From Bacteroidales bacterium (lineage in GTDB: Bacteria > Bacteroidota > Bacteroidia > Bacteroidales > VadinHA17): 55,898 nucleotides of DNA. The notes below the pieces were generated by a model. The model saw only the letters and a program-made list of their open reading frames with translations, ran no database searches and was not told the DNA's origin. The DNA is taken from the NCBI GenBank assembly GCA_012519515.1, contig JAAYQC010000052.1, forward strand, positions 1 to 55,898. The letters are read 5' to 3'. A program made the position numbers and the translations under genes. Below are positions 44,051-52,736 of this stretch, piece by piece. The stretch's first letter is position 1. Each line of letters begins with the position of its first letter.

Positions 44051-45229
44051 CTATAGTATGTTTGATCCCGAAACCGGACGGGCATAAGCCAGTACGTCGG
44101 CGCCTGTTATTTCATCCCTGCACAGGATGATAAGCCTCTCCAGTACATTCCTGAATTCCCTTATGTTCCCCGTCCATTCAATCTTCTGCAGTTCAGCGAT
44201 CGCATCCCTGGTTATAGTTTTCTTGCTCATGCCGTACTCTCTGCATATCATGGTGTTGAAATGTTCGGCAAGGATGGGGATATCATCCACACGCTCGTTG
44301 AGGGTCGGGACATGTATTATTATCACGCTCAGCCTGTGATACAGGTCCTCCCTGAAGGTGTTGCCCTCTATTTCCTTCCTTATGTTCTTGTTGGTTGCTG
44401 CTATAACTCTTACATTGACATGTATATCCTTGTCGGATCCCACCCGGGTGATCTTGTTCTCCTGAAGGGCCCTCAGCACTTTGGCCTGGGCGGAAAGACT
44501 CATGTCGCCGATTTCATCCAGGAACAAAGTGCCACCGTTTGCCTGTTCGAACTTGCCTATTCTTTGCTTGATGGCCGAGGTAAACGATCCCTTTTCGTGT
44601 CCAAACAGTTCACTCTCAATAAGTTCTGAGGGTATTGCCGCACAGTTCACCTCCACAAAGGGGCCTTTTGCCCGGTTGCTCTTCTCGTGTATCTGGTGAG
44701 CAACAAGCTCCTTTCCTGTTCCGTTTGCGCCGGTAATCAGCACCCTGGCTTCAGTGGGCGCTACACGGTCGATCATCTCCTTTACTTTCATGACAGGCTC
44801 CGATTCACCAACTATCTCATACATCTTGCTTACCTTGTTCTTAAGCGCCTGTGTCTGCGTGATCAGAGTAGACTTGTCGGTGGCATTGCGAATGGTGATC
44901 AGTAGCCTGTTCAGGTCAAGGGGCTTTTCCAGAAAATCGTAGGCACCTTTCTTTATGGCATCAACAGCCGTGTCGATATTGCCATGACCCGATATCATTA
45001 TAACCGGAACATCGGAAGAGGTCTCAAATATTTTCTGAAGTACCTCAATGCCGTCCATCTTTGCCATCTTGATGTCGCACAGCACAATATCGTATGAATT
45101 GCTGCCGAACATCTCAAGCCCCGCCGGCCCGTCCTCTGCAAGGTCGACCTCATGTTTTTCATATTCCAGAACTTCTTTCAGGGTGTTCCTTATCGCCCTT
45201 TCATCATCAATAACCAGAATTTTTGACAT
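44051..45229 (-). CDS. Sigma-54-dependent response regulator lacking a DNA-binding domain
   Basis: 392 residues. The receiver domain (1-120) has Asp8-Asp9 and the phosphoacceptor Asp52. The AAA+ domain (about 140-365) has Walker A GANGTGKE, the sigma-54 contact loop as GSFTSA instead of GAFTGA, and Walker B FLDEIGDM. The protein ends about 20 residues after the region [15 protein letters not shown], with no Fis-type helix-turn-helix. It stops 28 bp from the convergent neighbour, so no domain is hidden by a frameshift in the remaining space. It should activate sigma-54 RNA polymerase from solution or through a partner. No histidine kinase is adjacent; it follows the ABC exporter genes on the same strand. 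Confidence 0.9.
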   Translation of the reverse strand: MSKILVIDDERAIRNTLKEVLEYEKHEVDLAEDGPAGLEMFGSNSYDIVLCDIKMAKMDGIEVLQKIFETSSDVPVIMISGHGNIDTAVDAIKKGAYDFLEKPLDLNRLLITIRNATDKSTLITQTQALKNKVSKMYEIVGESEPVMKVKEMIDRVAPTEARVLITGANGTGKELVAHQIHEKSNRAKGPFVEVNCAAIPSELIESELFGHEKGSFTSAIKQRIGKFEQANGGTLFLDEIGDMSLSAQAKVLRALQENKITRVGSDKDIHVNVRVIAATNKNIRKEIEGNTFREDLYHRLSVIIIHVPTLNERVDDIPILAEHFNTMICREYGMSKKTITRDAIAELQKIEWTGNIREFRNVLERLIILCRDEITGADVLAYARPVSGSNIL

Positions 45230-45307
45230 AACTTGTATTATTTGCGGTTCCGGTGCGTACAGCCGGACTTTCTTTTACCACTGTGTTTTTCAGCTGCCCA
45301 AACCAGT

Positions 45308-46666
45308 TTAACCCGAGTATCTCAGCCATTTCCACATCTCCTTCCAGGATGTTTTCTTCCCGTACATCAGGATGCCCGTCCGGTAGATCTTGGCTGCCAT
45401 CCAGACGAAAGCAATGAAGGTAACAACCATCAGCGCCATTGAAAGGATTAGCTGCCAGGCCGGAACCCCGAAGGGGATCCTTGCCGCCATTACTATTGGT
45501 GAAGTCAGAGGGATTATGGAGCACCAGAACGACAGAGAGCTTTCCGGATTCTGCATGGTGCCGATCGCGACCATCAGGGCCAGGATGATGGGTATGGTCA
45601 CCGGAAGCATAAATTGCTGGGTTTCAGTTTCGTTATCAACCGCTGATCCTATTGCCGCGAAGATAGAGGCATATAGAAAGTAACCCGTTATAAAATAGAA
45701 AATAAATGAGAATATGATCAGTCCCCATGGCTGGTTCATGGCACTTTCAAACATTTTAGTGAACTCCGAAATTTGCGAACTTGTCTGTACCATCTGTTCC
45801 TGCACGGCAGCCTGCTGATCCTTATCCATAAGGTTCTGTGGAACAGTCTGGGAGATCTCAGTGATATTCTTGTCTTTCAGTACGGTCGTTTTTAAAACGC
45901 CAACTATTGCAAAAGTCAGCAATACCCAGATAAGGAACTGGGTTAGTCCGACAAGGGCAATGCCTATGATCTTTCCCATCATCAGCTGAACCGGTTTTAC
46001 AGATGATACTATCACTTCCACTACACGGCTGGTCTTTTCCTCGATTACGCCTCTCATAACCTGAGCGCCGAACATGAATACAAGCATGTACATCAGAAAA
46101 CCTCCGAAATAAGCAAGAAACATGGCAATTCCGGTGCTGGTGTCCTTGATCTGCCCTGAATCGTCTATCTTCTGCGTCTGGATTGAGACCTTCGTTTCAA
46201 CCTTCTTCATTATCTCGTCGAGGTTCTCAATGTTGTAAGCCATCAGTTTCTGCTTCTCGATCTCATTCTTGAGCGAGTTCTCCATGTACTGCAGATCAGC
46301 TATCGGAGGCTGTTTCTTCGAGATGAGCTGAACGGCATTGGGGGTGTTTACCAGTTCGGATGAAATGTACAGGATGCCATAATATCCCGCTTCTTCGAAT
46401 GTCTTCTTGAGATCATTCACATTTACACCATCAAGATATACGAACTCAAGGGTTTTGGTGTTCTTCAGGACTCCCCGGAACAGATCGGCTTCATCCCCGA
46501 TAACCGCGATCTTCTTGTAGTCCATTTCCTGGTTTAGCATCACGACTGTCGGGAGAATGATCAGTGCGGCCATGAGAATGGGGGCAAGGATGGTCATCAG
46601 GATAAATGACTTCTTACTGACCCTGGTAATGTATTCCCTGTTTATTATTATGGAAATCTTATTCAT
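45308..46666 (-). CDS. ABC-2 type transporter permease (NatB-like)
   Basis: A 452-residue membrane subunit. One N-terminal helix (residues about 22-44) is followed by a large extracytoplasmic domain and then a C-terminal set of about five helices, including MYMLVFMFGAQVMRGVIEEKTSRVVEV, here cited by its key run GVIEEKTSRVVEV, the coupling region of NatB/YhaP-type permeases. It pairs with the ATPase encoded 36 bp upstream. Such systems export Na+ or other small compounds or support envelope stress resistance; the substrate is not evident. The response regulator follows after 78 bp. Confidence 0.88.
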   Translation of the reverse strand: MNKISIIINREYITRVSKKSFILMTILAPILMAALIILPTVVMLNQEMDYKKIAVIGDEADLFRGVLKNTKTLEFVYLDGVNVNDLKKTFEEAGYYGILYISSELVNTPNAVQLISKKQPPIADLQYMENSLKNEIEKQKLMAYNIENLDEIMKKVETKVSIQTQKIDDSGQIKDTSTGIAMFLAYFGGFLMYMLVFMFGAQVMRGVIEEKTSRVVEVIVSSVKPVQLMMGKIIGIALVGLTQFLIWVLLTFAIVGVLKTTVLKDKNITEISQTVPQNLMDKDQQAAVQEQMVQTSSQISEFTKMFESAMNQPWGLIIFSFIFYFITGYFLYASIFAAIGSAVDNETETQQFMLPVTIPIILALMVAIGTMQNPESSLSFWCSIIPLTSPIVMAARIPFGVPAWQLILSMALMVVTFIAFVWMAAKIYRTGILMYGKKTSWKEMWKWLRYSG

Positions 46667-46702
46667 GCTTAAGAGGTTAAATCATTGAGTTATTGTCTGG
46701 AC

Positions 46703-47611
46703 TTAACTGCGGGTTTCAACTACCCTGATGAAAATGTCGTTCATGGAAGGTAGGGCAGGATTGAATGAAATCACTTTCCCGCGTTTGACTGCTTCCGAAA
46801 GGATAAGGTTGGTGTCCTTCTCATGTCCGGCCTTGAATTTTATGGTACTCCTGTTATTTTCAAACTGTCTGTCAAGGATCGAAATATTCCCGTTGCCACT
46901 CAGTGTTGCATCCCCTTCGAACACTATCTCGTACTCATCACCTGCCCACTGCATTCTTATGTCATCAACCCTGCCTTCAAGGATGGTTTTTGCCTTGTTT
47001 ATCAGGGCTATATTGTCGCAAAGTTCCTCAACCGATGCCATGTTGTGCGTTGAAAGAATAACCGTGGCGCCTCTTTCCCTCAGAAAAAGGATCTCATTCT
47101 TGATAATATTTGTATTTACCGGGTCGAAGCCTGAAAAAGGTTCATCAAGAATGATCAGCTTCGGTTCATGGAGGATTGTGGTCACAAACTGGACCTTTTG
47201 CTGCATACCCTTTGAAAGTTCCTCCACCTTTTTTCCCCACCAGTCGACCATGTCGAGTTTACGGAACCAGTATTTTAGACGTCTCATGGCTTCAGCCTTT
47301 GAGAGCCCCTTCAGCCGTGCAAAATACAGGACCTGCTCTCCGACTTTCATTTTCTTGTACAGACCTCTTTCTTCCGGGAGATAGCCTATTGACAAAACAT
47401 CTTCCGGTTTTAGTTTTCGTCCGTCAAGGAACAGTTCTCCGGAATCGGGGCCCGTGATATGGTTTATTATCCTGATAAGCGTAGTCTTACCGGCTCCGTT
47501 CGGCCCAAGCAACCCGAAGATCGACTGTTCGGGAACCGATATGCTTACTTTGTTTAAAGCGTAAAGCGATCCGAACTGCTTTGTGACGTTTCTTGCTTCA
47601 AAAAGTGCCAT
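46703..47611 (-). CDS. ABC transporter ATP-binding protein (NatA-like)
   Basis: 302 residues from the ATG at 47611 (MALFEARNVTKQFG); an upstream in-frame stretch is not family-like. Walker A is GPNGAGKTT, the signature is LSKGMQQKV, and Walker B is LIILDEPFSGFDP, followed by the switch His (STHN). A C-terminal ~80-residue DUF4162-like domain matches ATPases that partner ABC-2 permeases. It is first of the NatA-NatB-response-regulator run. Confidence 0.93.
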   Translation of the reverse strand: MALFEARNVTKQFGSLYALNKVSISVPEQSIFGLLGPNGAGKTTLIRIINHITGPDSGELFLDGRKLKPEDVLSIGYLPEERGLYKKMKVGEQVLYFARLKGLSKAEAMRRLKYWFRKLDMVDWWGKKVEELSKGMQQKVQFVTTILHEPKLIILDEPFSGFDPVNTNIIKNEILFLRERGATVILSTHNMASVEELCDNIALINKAKTILEGRVDDIRMQWAGDEYEIVFEGDATLSGNGNISILDRQFENNRSTIKFKAGHEKDTNLILSEAVKRGKVISFNPALPSMNDIFIRVVETRS

Positions 47612-47774
47612 ATTAATATGAGGTATGGATAAAACAGAGATGTAAATATAGGAAACTCTCAAGAACTACAGCGGTTTCGGCAAAGCATATTTTAAACAGT
47701 GAAGATCTCCTAAAAAATCAGCGTACAGCCGGTGAAACGGGGGCATTCCGTTTATGGACACAGCTTAGCGGCGG

Positions 47775-48929
47775 CTACTGAAAATAGCCTCTCATCCTTT
47801 CAAAGAATCCCTTGTCATCCTTGTCGGGCTTAGGGACAAAAGACTCGCTGTCCTTAAGCTTTTCAATAATTCTCGATTCTTCCCTTGTGATATTTTTCGG
47901 GATCCAGACATTGACGTTAACAAGCAGATCGCCTTTCCCGTAGCCGTTTACTTCAGGCAATCCCTTGCCCCTGAGCCTTAGTATTTTCCCGGGCTGGGTG
48001 CCGGGCTCAATCTTTATTTTTACCCTGTTATCAACGGTCGGGATTTCCACGTGGGATCCCAGGATTGAATCGGGTATGCTGATAAAGAGATTGTGGATAA
48101 GGTCCTTGCCTTCCCTTATGAGTTCGGGGTGTTCTTCCTCGTCGATGACCACGATGAGATCACCGTTGATGCCTCCGCGTCGTGCCGCGTTGCCCTTTCC
48201 CTCAAGGTTCATCTGCATACCCCGGGAGACACCGGCAGGGATATTGATTTTTATTATCTCATCCTTCCGGACAATTCCCTCACCGTAGCAAGAAGAACAC
48301 TTTTTGGTGACGGTCTTTCCCTCGCCGTTGCACGAGGGGCATACCGAGGTGGTTTGCATCTGCCCCAGAAGCGTGTTGGCAATACGGGTGACATGCCCCG
48401 ATCCGCGGCATGTGGTGCAGGTCGTAATGCTGTTTGCATCGGCCGCACCTGAACCGCCACATTTGTTACAGCTTACATATTTGCTTACCTTAATCTTTTT
48501 TTCGGTGCCTGTCGAGATTTCCTTAAGATCGAGTTTTACCCTGACCCTTAAATTGGTGCCTTTGTTTACCCTTCTTCCACTGCTTCTTCTCGAAGATCCG
48601 AATCCTGCAAATCCTCCGAAGGCATCACCGAAAATATCCCCGAATGACGAAAAGATATCCTCCATGGTCATACCTCCCGGACCGCCGAATCCATCCCCGG
48701 CTCCGCCCACTCCGGCATGTCCGAAGCGATCGTACCTGGCACGCTTTTCATCGTTGCTCAGTACTTCGTATGCAGCTGCAGCCTCCTTGAATTTCTCCTC
48801 GGCAGCCTTGTCGCCGGGATTCTTGTCGGGATGATATTTCAATGCCTGCTTGCGGTAGGCTTTCTTTATTTCCTCTTTAGTAGCCTCCTTCGATACACCA
48901 AGCACTTCATAATAATCTCTTTTTTCCAT
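47775..48929 (-). CDS. dnaJ: Chaperone protein DnaJ
   Basis: A 384-residue Hsp40 co-chaperone that stimulates DnaK. The J domain has the HPD motif ([16 protein letters not shown]). A Gly/Phe-rich region follows, then four zinc-binding repeats of CxxCxGxG type ([32 protein letters not shown]) and the C-terminal substrate domains. A good Shine-Dalgarno (AAGGAG) precedes the ATG. It lies 54 bp after grpE; dnaK is not in the window. Confidence 0.97.
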   Translation of the reverse strand: MEKRDYYEVLGVSKEATKEEIKKAYRKQALKYHPDKNPGDKAAEEKFKEAAAAYEVLSNDEKRARYDRFGHAGVGGAGDGFGGPGGMTMEDIFSSFGDIFGDAFGGFAGFGSSRRSSGRRVNKGTNLRVRVKLDLKEISTGTEKKIKVSKYVSCNKCGGSGAADANSITTCTTCRGSGHVTRIANTLLGQMQTTSVCPSCNGEGKTVTKKCSSCYGEGIVRKDEIIKINIPAGVSRGMQMNLEGKGNAARRGGINGDLIVVIDEEEHPELIREGKDLIHNLFISIPDSILGSHVEIPTVDNRVKIKIEPGTQPGKILRLRGKGLPEVNGYGKGDLLVNVNVWIPKNITREESRIIEKLKDSESFVPKPDKDDKGFFERMRGYFQ

Positions 48930-48983
48930 CCCAACTCCTTTGTTTCATTTCCTGTTCAACAGGAATTATAACAGCATTACTTA

Positions 48984-49628
48984 TTATTCTCCTATAACAA
49001 CCTTTGAATGTCTGAGTACCTTATCTTTAAGGTAATAGCCGTTCAAAAGCACTTCCACCACCTTGCCCTTCTTTTCTTCTTCCTCAACCTGGACCTTCGC
49101 GGCGGCATCATGAATGTCTACATTGAATACTTCATTCAGCGACTCTATCTCTTTAATTCCCTGGCGCTTCAAGTAATCAATAAATTTATTGTAGATCAGG
49201 TCAATGCCTTCCTTGATCCCTTCACAATCAGGAGATGATTCCATGTGCTTCAGAGCCCTGTCGAAATCGTCAATAATCGGAAGGATGTCTTTCATTATTT
49301 CTTCTCCGGCATATTTGGAGATATCCATTTTTTCCTTTAGGGTGCGTTTTCTGTAGTTGTCAAACTCGGCTGAAAGCCTCAGATACTTGTCCTGCATCTC
49401 TGCCAGTTTTTCCAGCATTACCCTGTCTTCGTCTTTCCTTTTGTCAGCTTCTTCCCTGGCTACAGTTTCCGGCTCAGACTGACCTGCCTTTGGTTCCTCT
49501 TCAACGCCTTGCTTTGATGCTTCGGCGGCCTCAGTATCATGAACCTTCGTATTATCTTTGTTCTCAGATGTTTCAGGGTGGGTTATATCTTTATCCTCGC
49601 CGTCCTGGATTTTTCTTTTCTTGACCAT
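48984..49628 (-). CDS. grpE: Nucleotide exchange factor GrpE
   Basis: A 214-residue DnaK exchange factor. The first ~70 residues are a charged low-complexity leader, followed by a long coiled coil (LEKLAEMQDKYLRLSAEFDN, then YRKRT) and the C-terminal beta domain, whose end (VVEVLLNGYYLKDKVLRHSK) is diagnostic. It is transcribed ahead of dnaJ. The 208-bp upstream region shows no CIRCE element and no clear primary-sigma promoter. Confidence 0.96.
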   Translation of the reverse strand: MVKKRKIQDGEDKDITHPETSENKDNTKVHDTEAAEASKQGVEEEPKAGQSEPETVAREEADKRKDEDRVMLEKLAEMQDKYLRLSAEFDNYRKRTLKEKMDISKYAGEEIMKDILPIIDDFDRALKHMESSPDCEGIKEGIDLIYNKFIDYLKRQGIKEIESLNEVFNVDIHDAAAKVQVEEEEKKGKVVEVLLNGYYLKDKVLRHSKVVIGE

Positions 49629-49836
49629 TAAGCAATAGTTTTTCTAATTTACACTTCTTGTCAACAAATAATCTGCCAACACCCGCTGTTTGCCAATTTG
49701 ACAGTATAGCTTAAGCGGGAGGTCAGGAAACAATTGTTGTCAGGATGATTTCCCCCCGCCAGTCCTATTAATGTATGCACGGCCGGCGGAAAGAAAAGGG
49801 AATTATCTTAGCCCTGAGCTACTATAAAACTGCCCC

Positions 49837-50484
49837 TTAATGGCGGTTATGCATTTTCTTCCTGTTGAAAGGCTTGTTCTGCCTGTTACCCTGCGACTTG
49901 CCCGACTGCGGCTTCTTCTTGACGGGCGGGATAAGTTCCTTGACCTCGAGAATCCTGATGCCTTCGGTTATTTTCAGCTTTCCGCGCGAAAGGAATTTGA
50001 GGTCGCTGATGATTACCTCATCACTTACCTGGCTGCGGTTCCAGGTAATGTATGATTTCTTCATCTGGTTCACGATCAGATTGGTGAGATATTCCTTTTC
50101 CTTGCCTTCCTCCATCTCTATGGCTGCATCTATCATCAGCTCAATGATCCGTCCGTAGTGAAGAAAACGTATGTCACCCTGAGGATAGGGTACCTTCCGG
50201 GGCTTCTCGGTGAATCTTTCGCGTTCCGGGGGAGGATAGGGCGAATCGATGTCGAGGTTGAAATCGGCAATGATAGCAAGGTGATCCCATAACTTGTGCT
50301 TGAAGTCGCCTGTATCCCGGATCTGGGGATTCAGATTCCCCATGATCTGAATTATGGTCTTTGCCGCACGGTTCCGTTCCTCCCTGTCTTCAATGGTCTT
50401 TATATGATCAACCATCTTCTGGACATTCCTTCCATATTCAGGCAATGCCATACTCTTCCGTTGTGTATTGTAATCGTAATTCAT
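49837..50484 (-). CDS. DUF4290 domain protein
   Basis: A 215-residue cytosolic protein of a Bacteroidetes-specific family. It begins MNYDYNTQRKSMALPEYGRN, continues as a mostly helical domain to about residue 180, and ends in a basic Lys/Arg/Gln tail (QGNRQNKPFNRKKMHNRH). The start at 50484 is favoured: a minus-strand TAGCTTTG (50503-50510) lies just upstream, which would overlap a longer version. The function is unknown; the basic tail could bind nucleic acid (inference). Confidence 0.88.
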   Translation of the reverse strand: MNYDYNTQRKSMALPEYGRNVQKMVDHIKTIEDREERNRAAKTIIQIMGNLNPQIRDTGDFKHKLWDHLAIIADFNLDIDSPYPPPERERFTEKPRKVPYPQGDIRFLHYGRIIELMIDAAIEMEEGKEKEYLTNLIVNQMKKSYITWNRSQVSDEVIISDLKFLSRGKLKITEGIRILEVKELIPPVKKKPQSGKSQGNRQNKPFNRKKMHNRH

Positions 50485-50577
50485 CAGGACATCAGTTTTA
50501 TGCAAAGCTAATAAAATATATAAAAAGTCCGCTAGCTCAAAATCATAATAGATTCGGGGATCGAAGCGTTTAGGGTT

Positions 50578-50690
50578 TAGGCGATGTATTTATAGGCGAT
50601 GTATTATAGGCGATGTGCCGCTTTAGAAGAGACCGCAAGACCGCAAGACCGCAAGACCGCAAGACCGCAAGACCGCAAGACCGCAAGACC
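50578..50690. repeat. Two adjacent tandem repeat tracts
   Basis: First, three copies of a 14-15-bp unit (core TAGGCGATGTATT) from 50578 to about 50618. Second, seven perfect copies of the 8-bp unit GACCGCAA at 50631-50686 with a partial eighth. Both are in the region between the convergent-side end of the NiCoT-like gene (50743) and the start of DUF4290. They are non-coding. Neither has spacers, so this is not a CRISPR array. Confidence 0.9.
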
Positions 50691-50742
50691 TGCACCATAT
50701 TACTAATTACTAATTGCCAATTGTTAATTGCAACACCGTTGC

Positions 50743-51453
50743 CTACAGCCCCAGAAACTGTATTCCTATCCCCGATAACAATATCGTGGCTCCGGCAATC
50801 ACATTGCTGTACTTTTCAACAGGCTTAAGATTTATTTTACTGAAGCCCAGCTTGAAGGCAAGAACAACTGCCATCATGGTGGCGATGGTGACTATCGAGA
50901 AAAGAAGAGCAACAAGCACAGCACCCGGTATATTGTTACTGGCTGCCGGGTACATAAGAACCGGGATAAGGGGCTCACAGGGGCCGAATACAAAAATCAG
51001 GAAAAGGATCCATGGGGTGGTTTTGGCAGCGGCAGATTCATGAACATGAGCGTGATCGGAAAAATGGTCGTGTTCATGAACATGGCTGACACCGTCTGCA
51101 TGAAAGTGAGGATGGGTATGCTTTTTACCGCGGTACAGGTTCCTGACACTGATTACCGTGTATACAAGCCCGAATGCAATGAAAAGCCAGGCCGCGATAT
51201 TACCCCTGAACGACTCGACCGACACGAGACGGTTGACCGAGATGCCGATGGCTATTCCGGCTAATCCCAGCACAACCGAACTAAGGACATGCCCCAGCCC
51301 GCAAAGGAATGTGATCAGCATCGTTTTCCTGAGACTCCATTTCCGTGCCTCGCTCAGCACTATGAAAGGAAGGTAATGATCGGGTCCGAGTATGGTGTGA
51401 ACGAAACCCAGCGTTATTGCTGTTACTGACAGTATAGCAATGGAGTTTTCCAT
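50743..51453 (-). CDS. NiCoT/UreH-like metal transporter with His-rich loop
   Basis: A 236-residue membrane protein with six helices in two groups of three. The first group carries conserved histidines (FVHTILGPDHYLPF, His19 and His26, and GLGHVLSS, His55) resembling the metal motif of nickel/cobalt transporters. The loop at residues 110-140 contains 11 histidines, a likely Ni/Co/Zn buffer. The second group begins FLIFVFGPCEPLIPVLMYPA. Import or efflux cannot be told. A minus-strand TATATTTG lies only 5 bp before the start codon, which would give an almost leaderless message. Confidence 0.75.
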   Translation of the reverse strand: MENSIAILSVTAITLGFVHTILGPDHYLPFIVLSEARKWSLRKTMLITFLCGLGHVLSSVVLGLAGIAIGISVNRLVSVESFRGNIAAWLFIAFGLVYTVISVRNLYRGKKHTHPHFHADGVSHVHEHDHFSDHAHVHESAAAKTTPWILFLIFVFGPCEPLIPVLMYPAASNNIPGAVLVALLFSIVTIATMMAVVLAFKLGFSKINLKPVEKYSNVIAGATILLSGIGIQFLGL

Positions 51454-51512
51454 AAAACAAATATATTATAACCCGCTTATTTTTGCTTAAAGCTACAATG
51501 ATAGGAATTAAT

Positions 51513-52646
51513 TCAATATACCCAGCCTTCTTCCGTGCAAATAATCTCCCCGATCCCAGTATTCAACGTGTTGAGCAGCCTACGGGAATTACGTATGAAA
51601 AGTTTCATTTTCTGATAATCCGATGGTCGGGAAAAGTATTCCGGCCTGTTTTCGTATACCGAACAAGGGAGTACATAAAACTTTTTCCTGCCGTTCTCAA
51701 CAGGAGTGTAAACCCAGGTGAGATAGTAACCTGCACGTGAAACCCTGGTGATGCTGTCTGCTTTTTCAAGTTCAATTCTTACCATCGACCCTCCGTCCCT
51801 TCTTATGGTTCGCTGATTCGAGACAAAATTGCCAAGTGAATATACAACAAGATTGTCGCCACGGCACGAATCAGCCGGTGTCCATTCCATCTGCTGAAGT
51901 ACATGGGGATGTGAACCGATGATCAGATCAGCTCCCTTGCTGAAAAAAAAGCGGGCAAGCCTTTTCTGTTCGGCCGACGGCAGTGTATCATATTCTATAC
52001 CCCAGTGTACAAAGGGGATTATAACATCGGCATTGAGGGCAAGGGCCTTTTTAATGTCGGAGCTGATAACTGCAGTATCGAGCATGTTTACTATTGTCGG
52101 CGGCGGCACTTTAAGCCCGTTGGTTCCATATGTATAGTTCAGAATTGCAATAGAGATACCGTTCTTTTCAATGATAAGCGGACTGAGGCTGTCCCTCGCG
52201 GCACTGTCGGCAAATGTGCCTGTATGCATTATGCCCAGGCTGTCGAGCCGCTGAATGGTGCTGAGGATTCCTTTCTTTCCCCTGTCAACCGAGTGATTGT
52301 TGGCTGTAACCAGAACATCAATCCCTGCATTACTGCAGGCTGCTGCAAGAGAGGCCGGAGAACTGAAAGCAGGATAACCCTTGTAGGGAGGTCCGCCTAA
52401 GGTGACTTCCAGATTGCCGATAGCTATATCGGCTTCGGATATCTCATCCCTTACATAACTGAAAACATCATCATATTCATAATTGCCGGTCCCGGGATTA
52501 AATGCCGAAGCAATCTGCTCATCATGTCCCATAATGTCACCAATGAAAAGGAGGGAGAGACGGTTGATGTTGACACTGTCCTCCTGGGCGCCAAGCATTA
52601 ATGCAACCGGTATCAGGCAGATAATGAGCAAAAATTTTCTTAACAT
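51513..52646 (-). CDS. CapA-family (PGA_cap) exported metallophosphatase-like protein
   Basis: A 377-residue exported protein. The ATG at 52646 gives a signal peptide ending VALMLGA, with Gln at +1. The calcineurin-like/PgsA fold motifs are present in order: FIGDIMGHDE, IGNLEVTLGG, VTANNHSVDRG, PFVHWGIEYD and IGSHPHVLQQ. Related proteins support poly-gamma-glutamate capsule formation, but no other capsule gene is present here, so the substrate is open. It is divergent from kup with 90 bp between start codons. Confidence 0.85.
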   Translation of the reverse strand: MLRKFLLIICLIPVALMLGAQEDSVNINRLSLLFIGDIMGHDEQIASAFNPGTGNYEYDDVFSYVRDEISEADIAIGNLEVTLGGPPYKGYPAFSSPASLAAACSNAGIDVLVTANNHSVDRGKKGILSTIQRLDSLGIMHTGTFADSAARDSLSPLIIEKNGISIAILNYTYGTNGLKVPPPTIVNMLDTAVISSDIKKALALNADVIIPFVHWGIEYDTLPSAEQKRLARFFFSKGADLIIGSHPHVLQQMEWTPADSCRGDNLVVYSLGNFVSNQRTIRRDGGSMVRIELEKADSITRVSRAGYYLTWVYTPVENGRKKFYVLPCSVYENRPEYFSRPSDYQKMKLFIRNSRRLLNTLNTGIGEIICTEEGWVY

Positions 52647-52736
52647 AAAATTATCCTGAATAAAGAATTCATAAAAATAAGAATTATTAAATTTGCCGGC
52701 TTTATTTTCGTGATCCAAATACTGATTACTTAATCC

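Noticed and set aside
49629..49836. CIRCE or other heat-shock operator upstream of grpE-dnaJ
   Set aside because: No inverted repeat of the CIRCE type; only a loose CCCGCT/AGCGGG pair far apart.
50631..50690. Possible CRISPR array
   Set aside because: The repeats are 8 bp, contiguous and without spacers, and no cas gene is present.
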